The notes under the pieces were generated by a model. The model had not been told where the DNA came from. It ran no database searches and saw nothing but the letters and a program-made list of their open reading frames with translations. Positions 34,841 through 44,232 of a stretch of DNA of 64,000 bases are shown here, in pieces (within the stretch, counting starts at the first letter, position 1; every line of letters starts with the position of its first letter). Source of the DNA: Sphingomonas canadensis. Lineage in GTDB: Bacteria > Pseudomonadota > Alphaproteobacteria > Sphingomonadales > Sphingomonadaceae. Where the stretch lies: positions 169,975 through 233,974 of the forward strand of contig NZ_JAPDRA010000006.1 in the NCBI RefSeq assembly GCF_026013525.1, read 5' to 3'. The position numbers and the translations under genes are program-made.

Positions 34841-36146
34841 GGCCAATCTCCCTTTGTCCGTCCCAAGCCCGGGAAGGGCTTTATGCTGCATTGCCACAAT
34901 TCGAGTACGAATTCAACTCGAACAATCAAATTTCTCAGTCCGGGGTGCGTCGGGAGTGGCTTTTCGAACGTCCGCCGAAGCGGCATCGATAAGGATCGGC
35001 ATCAAACGCGAGGCAATGCCAGACCCCTTTTATCCCTAGATCCGCGACCCACCCTATACTCTGCCGCTATCCTGCGGCAATTACGTGTTGCGATGCCACA
35101 ATGACACCGCCAATTCAAGCACCGTTACGGACCTGTGCCGATAGTCCATGCCCGGCGGGTCCAGGTCCAAACCGGCCAAGCCGTGACGCAAGAGAAACAA
35201 ACCCCGCATCACCTATCCGCTCTGGGGTTAACAACGTGTCAACCACGTCGCGCACACAACCATTTGCGGAAACCGGCATTGCTGGCGCAGGAGCCGGCGC
35301 GGCGAATTCGAACACCAGATCCGGAACGAGCCGTTATTGCCCAAGTGTTTCGGAAATTTGTCCGCGGCGTCAAAATAACCCCGCCCCGCGACACCCCAAA
35401 ATTGGACAAGCTGCCCGCCGAACGACCCGGAAACCCTGCGGAGGATCAACGAATTAAGCGCCCGCATTCCGCCGTGCATCGCAACAAAAATGTCTCCCCC
35501 CAACGCCGTGATTCGGCTGATTGCGAGTGATAACGCAGCCGGGCCTATCCGGTTCCCTGGCCGCCGCATCCACATGATCGAATCACGCGAAGCGTTAGAG
35601 GGGACCGGCGCAGATGCGGCGCGATCCGCTGAACCCCTGCTCCGAATTCCGGTCGTCAATGAGGCCCTTGCGCTGTACCCTTGTCGCCGCGCGCGCGAAG
35701 ATTTGCGCGACGGGCAGATCGTCCCATTCTGGTGCAGTATCGACGGCCATAGAGGCGCCTGAAACGATACGGTGCGGTGTGGCGGGGCACGGTTCCGAAT
35801 CGCCGCTTGGCTAATCCCGGCCGGATCGCCGGCGAGCGAGCCCGCGGCTTCCGCCGCAGCGTTACCGCGCGCCGGAAGCGCGGTGTCGCGAACCCCGCAT
35901 CCACGCCCGGGAATCGCGTCCACACGCCCCCCGGCCCCGGCGGCAACGCCGAGAAGGCGGCCATGCCCGGCAAAGCGGAGCGGGCCTGTCGCTTGCTGAG
36001 CCCGCGCTTTTCCTCCATATTGGTTACGCTTGCGGCCCGTTCCGACGCCGCAGCCGCCATATTGCGCTGCACAAAACACTCTTGGCTGATCTGCCGGGTC
36101 CGGGTAAACGAGAGCCGCACACTGCTGTGGGGTTAGCGGTGAGAGA
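34841..36146. other. 1.3-kb stretch without a supported gene
   Basis: Open frames on both strands lack good starts and have weak codon bias. Seen: TTCGAGT/ACTCGAA inverted repeat at 34900-34922, a GGCAATGCAGCATAAAG motif (minus, around 34878-34895) and ATTGCGCTGCACAAAACACT (36061-36080), both akin to the recurring motif of the polysaccharide locus. The long leader of the priming transferase gene or an RNA gene could lie here; I cannot show either. Confidence 0.5.
36061..36080 (+). promoter_or_regulatory. Recurring motif upstream of the priming transferase
   Basis: ATTGCGCTGCACAAAACACT lies 67-86 bases before the gene at 36147 and aligns with similar sites at 39336, 43086, 59066, 62647 and 63829. 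Confidence 0.5.
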
Positions 36147-37547
36147 ATGAGAGTCGAGATATTGACCAAGCGCGATCTGGAGGTCGCCGAACTTTCCCGC
36201 CGGCCGGGGCGCATATCCTCGCGGTCGCGCAGCCGGCTTCGCCTGTACGGCGGCCTGGCCATCGCCGAAGCGCTGGCGATTCTCTACGGCTTCTTCCTCG
36301 CCGGTCAGCTCTATCCCCCCGGCATCCAGCCCGACCAATGGCTGCTCAGCGCCAGCACGATCATGCCGCTGTACGCCATCGTGGCGCTGAACACGCGGGC
36401 CTATTCGGCGAAGGTACTTCGCGATTTCTGGTCAGGGGTGGCACGCGCGCTACGGGCGCTGCTGATCGCCGGCGGGCTGTTCCTGCTGATCGCCTTTTGC
36501 CTGAAAGCGACGGACAGTTTCTCGCGCGTCACGCTCATGCTCGGCTTCGGGGTGAGCGCACTGCTGATCGCGACTGCCCGCGCGCTTTGCCTGCGCATTA
36601 CCGAACGGGTGCTCGGCGAGATATCGTACAGCGTCGCGCTGATCATCGATCAGGATGCCGAAATCCCGCGGGGCGATCACGCCACCGTCCTGCACATCGG
36701 TGCCGACTTCGATCTCGACAGCGACAGCCCGGCGATGTTCGACTGGCTGGCCCGCGCCCTCGAAGCGGCAGACCGGGTAGTCGTCGCCTGCCCCGCCGCC
36801 CGCCGCCAGGACTGGGTGCGCATCCTGAAGGGCGCCAATGTGCGGAGCGAGATCTACGCACCCGAACTGGAGGCGCTCGCACCGCTGGCGATGGGCAATT
36901 GGCGCCGCCTTCCCACGGTCATCGTCGCCGACGGCCCTCTGAACAAGCTCGACCAGTTGGTGAAGCGCTGCTTCGATTTCGTGGTCGCCGCAGGCGCGCT
37001 GGTGGTCTTCGCGCCGCTGATGCTGGTCGTGGCGATCGCGATCAAGCTCGAGAGCCCCGGACCGGTCTTCTTCGTCCAGACCCGCATCGGTCAGGGCAAC
37101 CGCATGTTCCGCATGCTGAAGTTCCGCAGTATGCGCGCGGAAAGAAGCGATGGTCACGGCCACGCCTCCACCGGACGCGACGATGACCGGATCACCCGCT
37201 GTGGCGCGATCATACGCAAGACCAGCATCGACGAGCTGCCCCAGCTCATCAACGTGCTGCTCGGCGACATGAGCATCGTCGGGCCGCGTCCCCACGCGCT
37301 GGGATCGCGCGCCGGCAGCCGGCTGTTCTGGGAGATCGACAACCGCTATTGGCATCGCCATGCCGCCAAGCCGGGGCTGACGGGGCTGGCCCAGGTGCGC
37401 GGCTACCGCGGCACCACCGAGCAGGAAAGCGACCTGACCGACCGGCTGCAGGCGGACCTGGAATATCTCAACGACTGGTCGATCTGGAAGGACGTCAAGA
37501 TCCTGTTTATGACGTTCAGGGTTCTGGTCCACCGGAACGCATATTGA
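36147..37547 (+). CDS. Polyprenyl-phosphate sugar-1-phosphate transferase (priming enzyme, WcaJ/SpsB type)
   Basis: 466 residues. Four membrane segments lie in the first 150 residues, a cytosolic region follows, and the C-terminal catalytic domain starts with a membrane hairpin near residue 280. Catalytic motifs: LESPGPVFFVQTRIGQG, FRSMR, TSIDELPQLINVLLGDMSIV (then GPRP) and PGLTGLAQVRGYRG. It starts repeat-unit synthesis by moving sugar-1-phosphate (often glucose) from UDP-sugar to undecaprenyl phosphate. It opens the plus-strand polysaccharide genes; length and layout resemble the sphingan priming enzyme. Confidence 0.93.
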   Translation: MRVEILTKRDLEVAELSRRPGRISSRSRSRLRLYGGLAIAEALAILYGFFLAGQLYPPGIQPDQWLLSASTIMPLYAIVALNTRAYSAKVLRDFWSGVARALRALLIAGGLFLLIAFCLKATDSFSRVTLMLGFGVSALLIATARALCLRITERVLGEISYSVALIIDQDAEIPRGDHATVLHIGADFDLDSDSPAMFDWLARALEAADRVVVACPAARRQDWVRILKGANVRSEIYAPELEALAPLAMGNWRRLPTVIVADGPLNKLDQLVKRCFDFVVAAGALVVFAPLMLVVAIAIKLESPGPVFFVQTRIGQGNRMFRMLKFRSMRAERSDGHGHASTGRDDDRITRCGAIIRKTSIDELPQLINVLLGDMSIVGPRPHALGSRAGSRLFWEIDNRYWHRHAAKPGLTGLAQVRGYRGTTEQESDLTDRLQADLEYLNDWSIWKDVKILFMTFRVLVHRNAY

Positions 37548-37701
37548 GGTGGCATTTCCTTTCAGGACCGGCTCTCGCCCGGACGATTTCGCCATGATTG
37601 AAACACGCCTCGCCGCGCACCGGCGCCGGCCAGCGTCCGGCCGGAATCTCGGCGGGCCCTCCGGTCCGTACCGGGCAGGCCGTACAACAATTGGGAGGTA
37701 C
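37548..37701. other. Short non-coding gap
   Basis: 154 bases between the priming transferase and a small open frame; nothing recognised. Confidence 0.4.
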
Positions 37702-37836
37702 GTGGTTCAACCGAACCTTTTGGACATGCCGGACCCTTTCGACCGGATCGATCGCAAGACCCGCTCCGCACACAGGCACGCCGCGCCGCGCGTGGCGGCT
37801 GCGTCCTTCCGCGTTGCGGATCGGCGGGCCGGATGA
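37702..37836 (+). CDS. Putative 44-residue leader or small protein coupled to the polymerase/ligase
   Basis: A GTG at 37702 has GGGAGG three bases before it and runs 44 codons (MVQPNLLDMPDPFDRIDRKT and onward) to a stop that overlaps the next ATG (ATGA at 37833-37836). The following gene lacks its own convincing ribosome binding site, so coupled translation from this frame is plausible. The peptide is basic and proline-containing, with no known motif. It may be only a leader. Confidence 0.45.
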   Translation: MVQPNLLDMPDPFDRIDRKTRSAHRHAAPRVAAASFRVADRRAG

Positions 37837-39221
37837 ACCGGCAGGTGGCACCCTGGCTCCGCAATCCCGGCGCCCTCGCGGGCGGCCTGCTGCTCCTGCT
37901 GGCGGCGTTGCTGGGCGGCACCTCCGGCGAGGTGCCGGGACGGGTGATGGTGCTCGAACTGCTCGCGATCGTCACGCTGATCCTCAACTTCCTGTTCTGG
38001 CGCGGCCCGCATGTGCCGCGCCATGTGAAGATCGCGGTGGGCGTGCTGCTCGCGGTCCCGCTGCTTCAGCTCGTGCCTTTGCCTTTCGATATCTGGTCGC
38101 AGTTGCCGGGCCGGGAACAGGCGGCCGCGCAATCGGCCTTCATCGGTGAGCTGGGCTGGCGACCGCTCACGCTCGATCCGGGCGCGACGATCAAGACCTG
38201 GCTGTCCCTGCTCCTGCCCGTCGCGATGTTCTGGGCGACGCTGGGCGCCAGCGAGGCGCAGCGCAAGCTGTTCGCCTGGATTCTGATCGGCGTCGCGATA
38301 TTCAGCGTCGCGCTGGGCATCGCCCAGGTCGCGATCGGCAGCCCCTGGCTGGTGCCGTTCCCGACGTCGCACCTCACGCGCTTCATCGGGCTGTTCGCGA
38401 ACCGCAACCATCAGGCCTCGCTCCTCTACATTTCGGTGGCGCTGGCGATCGGCCTGCTGGCGGCGCGGTCGAATGTGTCGCCGGTGCGGCTGATGCTGCT
38501 GGGCGCCATCATCGTGCTCACCGCAGGACTGGCGGCGACGCAATCGCGTGCGGGCATGACGCTGCTGGTGATGATCATGGCGCTTTCGGCGCTGATGTTC
38601 CTGCCGATCCTGGGCAAGCGGGTCGCGGTGACCGGCGCGGTAGTGGGTCTGCTCGGCGTGGTCCTGCTCGTCAGCGGCAGCGGCGTCGTGCGATCGGGCA
38701 TCTCCCGTTTCGCGGAAGCCGCGTCGGACGGCAGGTTCGGCTTCTGGCCGGACGTGTTCTACGCCTCGCTTGCCTATTTCCCCGCAGGCTCGGGCCTCGG
38801 CACCTTCGTGCTATCCTATCAGTCGATGGAATCGTTGCAGATGGTCGGCGACCATTTCATCAATCATGCGCACAACGACTATCTGGAGCTGTTGCTGGAG
38901 GGCGGCGTAGTCGCGCTGCTGTGCCTGGCGGGTTTCCTGGCGCTGCTGGGCGCGCGGGCGATCGCGACCCTGCGGCGCAGGCCCGTCGAATATGGCGACA
39001 CGGCGGCACGCGCTGCTTTGGTGGCACTGATGGCGCTGCTCCTTCACTCGTTCGTGGACTATCCGATTCGCACCTATGCACTGCTCACGGTGTTCGGGAT
39101 GCTCTGCGGGCTGCTTTACCGGCCGGGGGACGAGCGCGGCGCGGCGGCGGGCCGTGCGCCCCAGGGCGACGGCGGCCAGCCGGCCGGCATCGTGAAGCTG
39201 CGGCCCCGGGACCGGGGATGA
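37833..39221 (+). CDS. O-antigen ligase/polymerase family membrane protein
   Basis: 462 residues, 11-12 membrane segments, with the Wzy_C/WaaL-type region: IGLFANRNHQASLL in one loop and INHAHNDYLELLLEGGV in the large periplasmic loop, where the conserved His and Arg act on polyprenyl-linked sugars. It could polymerise repeat units or ligate the finished chain to an acceptor. A second, unrelated-looking polymerase is encoded at 45438, so the two may divide these roles. Confidence 0.88.
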   Translation: MNRQVAPWLRNPGALAGGLLLLLAALLGGTSGEVPGRVMVLELLAIVTLILNFLFWRGPHVPRHVKIAVGVLLAVPLLQLVPLPFDIWSQLPGREQAAAQSAFIGELGWRPLTLDPGATIKTWLSLLLPVAMFWATLGASEAQRKLFAWILIGVAIFSVALGIAQVAIGSPWLVPFPTSHLTRFIGLFANRNHQASLLYISVALAIGLLAARSNVSPVRLMLLGAIIVLTAGLAATQSRAGMTLLVMIMALSALMFLPILGKRVAVTGAVVGLLGVVLLVSGSGVVRSGISRFAEAASDGRFGFWPDVFYASLAYFPAGSGLGTFVLSYQSMESLQMVGDHFINHAHNDYLELLLEGGVVALLCLAGFLALLGARAIATLRRRPVEYGDTAARAALVALMALLLHSFVDYPIRTYALLTVFGMLCGLLYRPGDERGAAAGRAPQGDGGQPAGIVKLRPRDRG

Positions 39222-39335
39222 GCCATTCCCGGAGGATGATAGCGCGGGCGGAACGGCCCGGGCCGGCAGGAAAGCGACCATGATGAAAGCCACGACAGGC
39301 CCGTGGAGGGCGCAATTCGATTGATTTCCCGGTGA

Positions 39336-39355
39336 TCGCAGTGCAGCATCAAACC
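39336..39355 (+). promoter_or_regulatory. Recurring motif upstream of the co-polymerase gene
   Basis: TCGCAGTGCAGCATCAAACC, about 80 bases before the gene at 39437; related to the sites at 43086 and 63829. Confidence 0.4.
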
Positions 39356-39436
39356 GATTTGGGGCTGCTCACCGGTCAGCATAAACGACACGTGCCGTAG
39401 CGTTCCCGCATCGCCGCAAGGCCGCCAACACGAAGT

Positions 39437-41716
39437 GTGAGACCAGAATTGAATCGCTCACCTCTACCGAACCGTCCCCAGCGTGATTCCTCGCAGGAGG
39501 CCTCGGAGCTCGAGGAGCTCTACGTCCCCGACGAAGGCTATGCAGTCCAGGACGTGGCGGATCCCGGCGCGGCAGCCGGCGGCTTCTCGATTCTCGACCT
39601 CATCGCGCTGGTGCGCCGAAACCTGCTGATCATCGTCAGCACGTTGACGGTGGCCGCGGCGGCCGGCGTGGGCGTAACGCTGCTGACCACGCCGATCTAT
39701 ACATCGCGCACCAGCATCCAGATCGAGCAGCAGGTCGCGCCGATCCTGCCGGGCAACGACGCGCAGCTCGCTCCGGGCAGCGAGGCTTCGCGCTACCTTC
39801 CCGCCCAGATCACGATCCTCGAAAGCCGCGCGCTGGCTAAACGGGTGTCCGACGCGCTCGGCCTTGCCAACAACAACGACTTCATCAAGGCGATGGGCCG
39901 CGACGAGATCGTGGGTAACGACGCGGCCGTGAAGGCGCGGCGCGAAGAGGTGGTGCTGAGCCTGCTCCAGCGCAATCTGACGGTCGACCTGCCGGCCGGA
40001 TCGATGGTCGCGACGCTGACGTTCGCCAGCCCCAATCCGCGCGTCGCCGCGAATGTCGCCAACGCCTATGCGGCCAGCTACATCCGGTCGAGCCTGGAGC
40101 GCCGCTACAACTCCTCCGCCTATGCCCGCGAATTCCTCCAGCGCCAGATCAGCGAGATGCGGGTGCGGCTTGAGGATTCCGAGCGCCAGCTTCTGGCCTA
40201 TTCGCGCGAGAAGGGGCTGATCGACACCGCCAACGCGGGCGGCGAGAACGCCGGCGCCGTTACCCTGCCCATCGCCAACCTCCAGAGCCTCAACCAGGCC
40301 TATGCGGAGCTCAACGCGAAGCGGGTGGAAGCCGAGCAGCGCTGGAGAATCGCCAGCGCCACCCCGCTCATGTCGCTGGCCGAGGTGGTTTCCAACCCGA
40401 TGATCCAGAATCTCCTTCAGCGCCGTTCGACGCAGATGGGGGAGCTTTCCCAGCTTGAAGGCCGCTACAGCGCGGGCCATCCTGCCGTGGAGGAGGCACG
40501 GCGGCAGCTCAAGGTCGTAGAGAGCGATCTCCAGACCCAGGCCGCGGCGATCCGCAACAACATTCGCGACAATTACCTCACGCTGCAGCAGCAGGAGACC
40601 GCGCTGCAGGGCCGGGTGACCGCCCTTCGCGAAAGCGCGCTGGAGGAGCAAGGCCGCCTCGTCCAGTACAACATCCTCAAGCGCGAGGTGAACACCAACC
40701 GCGAGCTTTATGACGCGCTGCTGCAGCGCTACAAGGAGCTGGCGGCGGTGGCCGGCAACGCTGCGAACAACGTATCGGTGATCGATCAGGCACGCCCCGC
40801 CGGCTCGCCCAGCTCTCCCAAGCTGCTCGTCAACCTGTTGCTGGCGCTGATCGTCGGCGTCGGCGTGGCCGCAGTTCTGGTGTTCCTGCGCGAACAGCTC
40901 GACGACGCGATCCGGGTGCCGGACGACGTCGAGCTCAAGCTGCGCGCGCGCCTGCTGGGCACGATCCCGGCGGCGCCGAAGGACAGCTCGACCTGGGACG
41001 AGCTCAAGCAGACGCGATCGGAGATTTCCGAAGCCTTCCAGACGCTACGCACGACGCTGGAATTCTCCACCTCTACCGGCGCACCGCGCTCGATTTTCGT
41101 CACCAGCACGGAGCCCGGCGAGGGCAAGTCGACCACCGTTTCGGCGATCGCCCGCAGCTTCGGCAGGCTGGGGCGCCGCGTGCTGGTGATCGACGGCGAT
41201 CTGCGCAAGCCGTCGATCCACTATCTGCTCGGGCTGAGCGCCAAGGCCGGCTTCGTGAACCTGCTCACCAATCAGGCCACGATCGCGCAGGTCCGCCAGG
41301 TGACCGAATATGAGGGCGTCGACGCGATCGCGTGCGGCCCGCTTCCGCCGGATCCCAGCGACCTGCTGTCGGGCGAAATCCTTGCCTCGATCCTCAATGA
41401 GGCGCGGTCGCAATACGATCTGGTCGTGATCGACGGCCCGCCGCTCCCCGGCCTCGCCGATGCGATGCTGCTGGCCCGCCAGGCCGACAACGTCATTTTC
41501 GTGGTCGAGGCGGGCCGTGGGCATGGTGGCAACGCCAAGAGCGCCGTGCGCCGCCTCAGCTCGATCATCGGATCGCGCCTGCTCGGCGTCGTGCTGACCA
41601 AGTTCAATGCTAAGGCGGCCGGCTATGGCTACGGTTATGGCTACGGCTACGGCTACGGCTATGGCTATGGCTATGGCCACGGGTACAAGCTCGAAGACGC
41701 GGGCAAGAACGGCTAG
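39437..41716 (+). CDS. Wzc-type polysaccharide co-polymerase with tyrosine kinase domain
   Basis: 759 residues (GTG start; a TTG at 39449 is an alternative). The Wzz-type chain-length domain has membrane segments near residues 55-78 and 460-480 flanking a long periplasmic coiled region. The BY-kinase follows: Walker A TEPGEGKSTTVS (about 556-567), Walker A' VIDGDLRKP (about 587-595) and Walker B VVIDGPP (about 662-668). The C-terminus has ten Tyr in an alternating Gly-Tyr tract (GYGYGYGY type, about 729-750), the place of the autophosphorylated Tyr cluster. It controls chain length and export together with the Wza-type protein at 62859. Confidence 0.95.
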   Translation: MRPELNRSPLPNRPQRDSSQEASELEELYVPDEGYAVQDVADPGAAAGGFSILDLIALVRRNLLIIVSTLTVAAAAGVGVTLLTTPIYTSRTSIQIEQQVAPILPGNDAQLAPGSEASRYLPAQITILESRALAKRVSDALGLANNNDFIKAMGRDEIVGNDAAVKARREEVVLSLLQRNLTVDLPAGSMVATLTFASPNPRVAANVANAYAASYIRSSLERRYNSSAYAREFLQRQISEMRVRLEDSERQLLAYSREKGLIDTANAGGENAGAVTLPIANLQSLNQAYAELNAKRVEAEQRWRIASATPLMSLAEVVSNPMIQNLLQRRSTQMGELSQLEGRYSAGHPAVEEARRQLKVVESDLQTQAAAIRNNIRDNYLTLQQQETALQGRVTALRESALEEQGRLVQYNILKREVNTNRELYDALLQRYKELAAVAGNAANNVSVIDQARPAGSPSSPKLLVNLLLALIVGVGVAAVLVFLREQLDDAIRVPDDVELKLRARLLGTIPAAPKDSSTWDELKQTRSEISEAFQTLRTTLEFSTSTGAPRSIFVTSTEPGEGKSTTVSAIARSFGRLGRRVLVIDGDLRKPSIHYLLGLSAKAGFVNLLTNQATIAQVRQVTEYEGVDAIACGPLPPDPSDLLSGEILASILNEARSQYDLVVIDGPPLPGLADAMLLARQADNVIFVVEAGRGHGGNAKSAVRRLSSIIGSRLLGVVLTKFNAKAAGYGYGYGYGYGYGYGYGYGHGYKLEDAGKNG
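41621..41686. repeat. Gly-Tyr codon repeat in the kinase tail
   Basis: GGCTAT/GGCTAC hexamers repeated nine times plus GGCCACGGGTAC. Codon use alternates TAT and TAC, so it is not a single pure microsatellite, but it is prone to slippage in multiples of 6. Confidence 0.9.
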
Positions 41717-43014
41717 TGGCCGGCGCCCCCGGCAGCAGCGACGGGCCGGCCAGGGTGCTGCTGCCACGGCGCGCGGTTCGCGTTGGCTTGGGCATCGTCG
41801 TCGCCCTGGCGCTCGCGGTCATCGTCGTGCGGGTCAATTGGGCCGGCATCGCATTGCGCAACAACCAGGCGGAATCAGCTTTCTCGATCTGGCCCGGATC
41901 CGCCGCCGCAGCCGCCCAGAGCGCCGAGAACGCGCTTCAGAAGAACGATCTCCTGCGCGCCAAGGCCCTGGCAGTGCGAGCGATCGAGCTTTCGGGGCAA
42001 CAATCGCAGGCGCTGCGGGTTCTGGCGCAGGTCGCGGAGCGCAATGGCCAGGCCGATGTGGCCGCCACCGCGATCATCCTAGCCGCGCGGCTGGGCTGGC
42101 GCGACGGCTTCGCGCAGGAGCGCGTGCTGAACCGTGCGCTGGAGACGAAGGATCTGGGCACCGCCGCGCTGGCAGCCGACGCGCTTTTGCGCACCGGCTT
42201 TCATTCGGACGTGGCCGAGCAGGCGCTGCACCGGCTGATCGCTACCGAAGACGGCCGCGCCGCCTTTGTCCGCCGCCTTGTCGACCGTCCGGCCTGGGCA
42301 CCGCGCTTCTTCCGGGCGTTCCGGCCGGCCGATACGCAGGATGCGACGAATCTGGGTGCCCTGATCGTCGGTTCCGCCAAGGCCGGGGTGCGGCCGCCAC
42401 GGGACGCGGTGGCTCCGATGTTCGGCTATCTTTTGTCCAACGGCAAACTCGTGGAAACAGTCCAGATCTGGCGCGGAGCAGCCGGCAACGTCCCGGGCGA
42501 TCCACGCGAAGGGATCGTTGACGGCGGTTTCGACGGCCTCTCTTCGGCGGACCTCGCCGGCTGGGGTCCGTTCGGCTGGAGCGTCGGCGAAAACCAGTGG
42601 GTGGCGATATCGACGCCCTGGCGCAACGATCTGAGCAATGATCCGGTTCTGCAGATCGCGGCGACGGGCGATCGCGAGGTCGTGGCCGCGCGCCAGACGC
42701 TGCTCCTGCCCCCCGGGCGCCACGCGCTGCGTTATGAGGTTTCGCTGACCGAAGGATCACGGGCGGGGTTCAATTGGCGGCTGAACTGCGGAAACGACAG
42801 CGGCACCGTGATCATGAAGGCCCCGGTCCGCAGCACATCGGCTCCCGGCTGGACGACCGAGACGATCGTTTTCGATGTTCCCGCAAGCGGCTGTACCGCC
42901 CAGAGCCTGACGCTGCGCACCGCGCGGACCCGCTCCAGCGCAACCATCCAACTCGACAATGTGCAGATCGCCGGGCGCGCGCCGGTTGTTCCGGACATCG
43001 GCGCGATCCAATAG
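41716..43014 (+). CDS. Membrane-anchored TPR-like protein with C-terminal beta domain
   Basis: 432 residues. The GTG overlaps the kinase stop by one base (TAGTG). One membrane segment (about 21-42, GLGIVVALALAVIVVRV) is followed by TPR-like helices (about 55-180) and, from about residue 255, a beta-rich domain (IVDGGFDGLSSADLAGWGPF and onward) resembling a carbohydrate-binding sandwich. Tight coupling to the co-polymerase suggests a periplasmic factor guiding polymerisation or export. No named family is recognised. Confidence 0.7.
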   Translation: MAGAPGSSDGPARVLLPRRAVRVGLGIVVALALAVIVVRVNWAGIALRNNQAESAFSIWPGSAAAAAQSAENALQKNDLLRAKALAVRAIELSGQQSQALRVLAQVAERNGQADVAATAIILAARLGWRDGFAQERVLNRALETKDLGTAALAADALLRTGFHSDVAEQALHRLIATEDGRAAFVRRLVDRPAWAPRFFRAFRPADTQDATNLGALIVGSAKAGVRPPRDAVAPMFGYLLSNGKLVETVQIWRGAAGNVPGDPREGIVDGGFDGLSSADLAGWGPFGWSVGENQWVAISTPWRNDLSNDPVLQIAATGDREVVAARQTLLLPPGRHALRYEVSLTEGSRAGFNWRLNCGNDSGTVIMKAPVRSTSAPGWTTETIVFDVPASGCTAQSLTLRTARTRSSATIQLDNVQIAGRAPVVPDIGAIQ

Positions 43015-43085
43015 CCGTCTGCGTTCCGCCGGGTCCGCGGCGCCCGTTGAATCTTTGCCGCGAGGCAGTTAGTGCGAAGGCTCTG

Positions 43086-43105
43086 CTGCAATGCAATATA
43101 ACTGC
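43086..43105 (+). promoter_or_regulatory. Recurring motif upstream of the glycosyltransferase
   Basis: CTGCAATGCAATATAACTGC ends 19 bases before the TTG start at 43125 and matches TTGCAATGCAGCAAAACTGC at 63829 in 15 of 20 bases. Confidence 0.55.
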
Positions 43106-43124
43106 GTGAATCGGGGGAGCCGCT

Positions 43125-44231
43125 TTGGTAGATATAAGCGTGGTGTTGCCGGCAGCGAACGGCGGGGGTGCCGAGCGCGCGATGATCGGAGTCGCTGGTT
43201 GCCTGGCGCGTAGCGGGATTTCGGTCGAGATCGCGCTGGTGCGCAAGACCGGCCCCTTCCTCGACGATATCGATCCCGCGATCCGCATCGTCGATCTGGG
43301 CGCCGGCAAGCTGCGCAAGGCGCTGTTTCCGCTCAACCGCTATGTCCGCGCGGCGAAGCCCCGGCTGATCGTCTCGCCGATCGTGGGCACCGATGCGCTG
43401 GTGCTGCTCGGCAAGGCGCTGTTCCGCTGGGACAGCAAGGTCCATATCTCCGTCCAGAACTCGCCCAGCGCCAGCGCTGGCGTGTCGCAGGACGCGATCG
43501 CCCGCCACTGGCCCACGCTGATCCGGACGCTCTATCGCTTCGCCGCCTCGATCAACGGCATCTCCGAAGGCGTGGCGCAGGACGTGGAGCGGATCATGAA
43601 GCGGCCTGCGGGTTCGGTTCCGGTGATCAACAACCCCGTCGATATCGCGAGCGTACAGGAGAAGGCGGCGTCCGAGCCCGAATATGCCTGGCTCCGCGAC
43701 AAGAAGGCACCGGTCCTCCTCGCCGTCGGCCGGCTGGTCCGCCAGAAGGACGTGCCCACGCTGCTCAAGGCCTTCGCGCTGCTGCGCAAGGAGCGCGACG
43801 CGCGGCTGATCATCCTGGGCGAAGGGCCGGATCGCCCCGCGCTGGAGGCGCTCGCCGCCACGCTGGGGATCAGCGACGACCTGCTGATGCCCGGATTTTC
43901 GAGCAACCCCTTCTCCGCCATGGCCGCCAGCGACGTGTTCGTCCTTTCCTCGCGCTGGGAAGGCTTCGCCAATGTGGTGGCGGAGGCGCTCGCCTGCGGG
44001 ACTAAGGTGGTCAGCACCGATTGCCCGAGCGGCCCGGCGGAGATCCTGGAGAACGGGCGGCACGGCACGCTGGTGCCGATCGGCGACGAAGCTGCGCTTG
44101 CCCGCGCGATGGGCGAGGCGATCGATTCGAAGATCGATCCCGCCCAGCTCCGCGAACGGGCGGCCGATTTCTCGCTCGATCGCATCGCCGAATCCTATCG
44201 CCAGCTCTTCCAGGCGCGCGGCCTGATCTGA
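43125..44231 (+). CDS. GT4-type glycosyltransferase
   Basis: 368 residues from a TTG at 43125 with GGGGGAG upstream. GT-B fold: N-terminal domain with ANGGGAERAMIGVAGCLARS, C-terminal donor domain with LLAVGRLVRQKD and SSRWEGFANVVAEALACG, the ExxxxxxxE nucleotide-sugar motif. It is a retaining transferase adding one sugar to the lipid-linked repeat unit. It starts a three-gene run with one more transferase and the polymerase. Confidence 0.92.
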   Translation: MVDISVVLPAANGGGAERAMIGVAGCLARSGISVEIALVRKTGPFLDDIDPAIRIVDLGAGKLRKALFPLNRYVRAAKPRLIVSPIVGTDALVLLGKALFRWDSKVHISVQNSPSASAGVSQDAIARHWPTLIRTLYRFAASINGISEGVAQDVERIMKRPAGSVPVINNPVDIASVQEKAASEPEYAWLRDKKAPVLLAVGRLVRQKDVPTLLKAFALLRKERDARLIILGEGPDRPALEALAATLGISDDLLMPGFSSNPFSAMAASDVFVLSSRWEGFANVVAEALACGTKVVSTDCPSGPAEILENGRHGTLVPIGDEAALARAMGEAIDSKIDPAQLRERAADFSLDRIAESYRQLFQARGLI

Positions 44232-44232
44232 C

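Noticed and set aside
35228..36262. A 344-codon minus-strand open frame across the gene-free region
   Set aside because: It runs into the control region and start of the priming transferase on the other strand, has low-complexity Arg/Ala/Pro content and no start signal.
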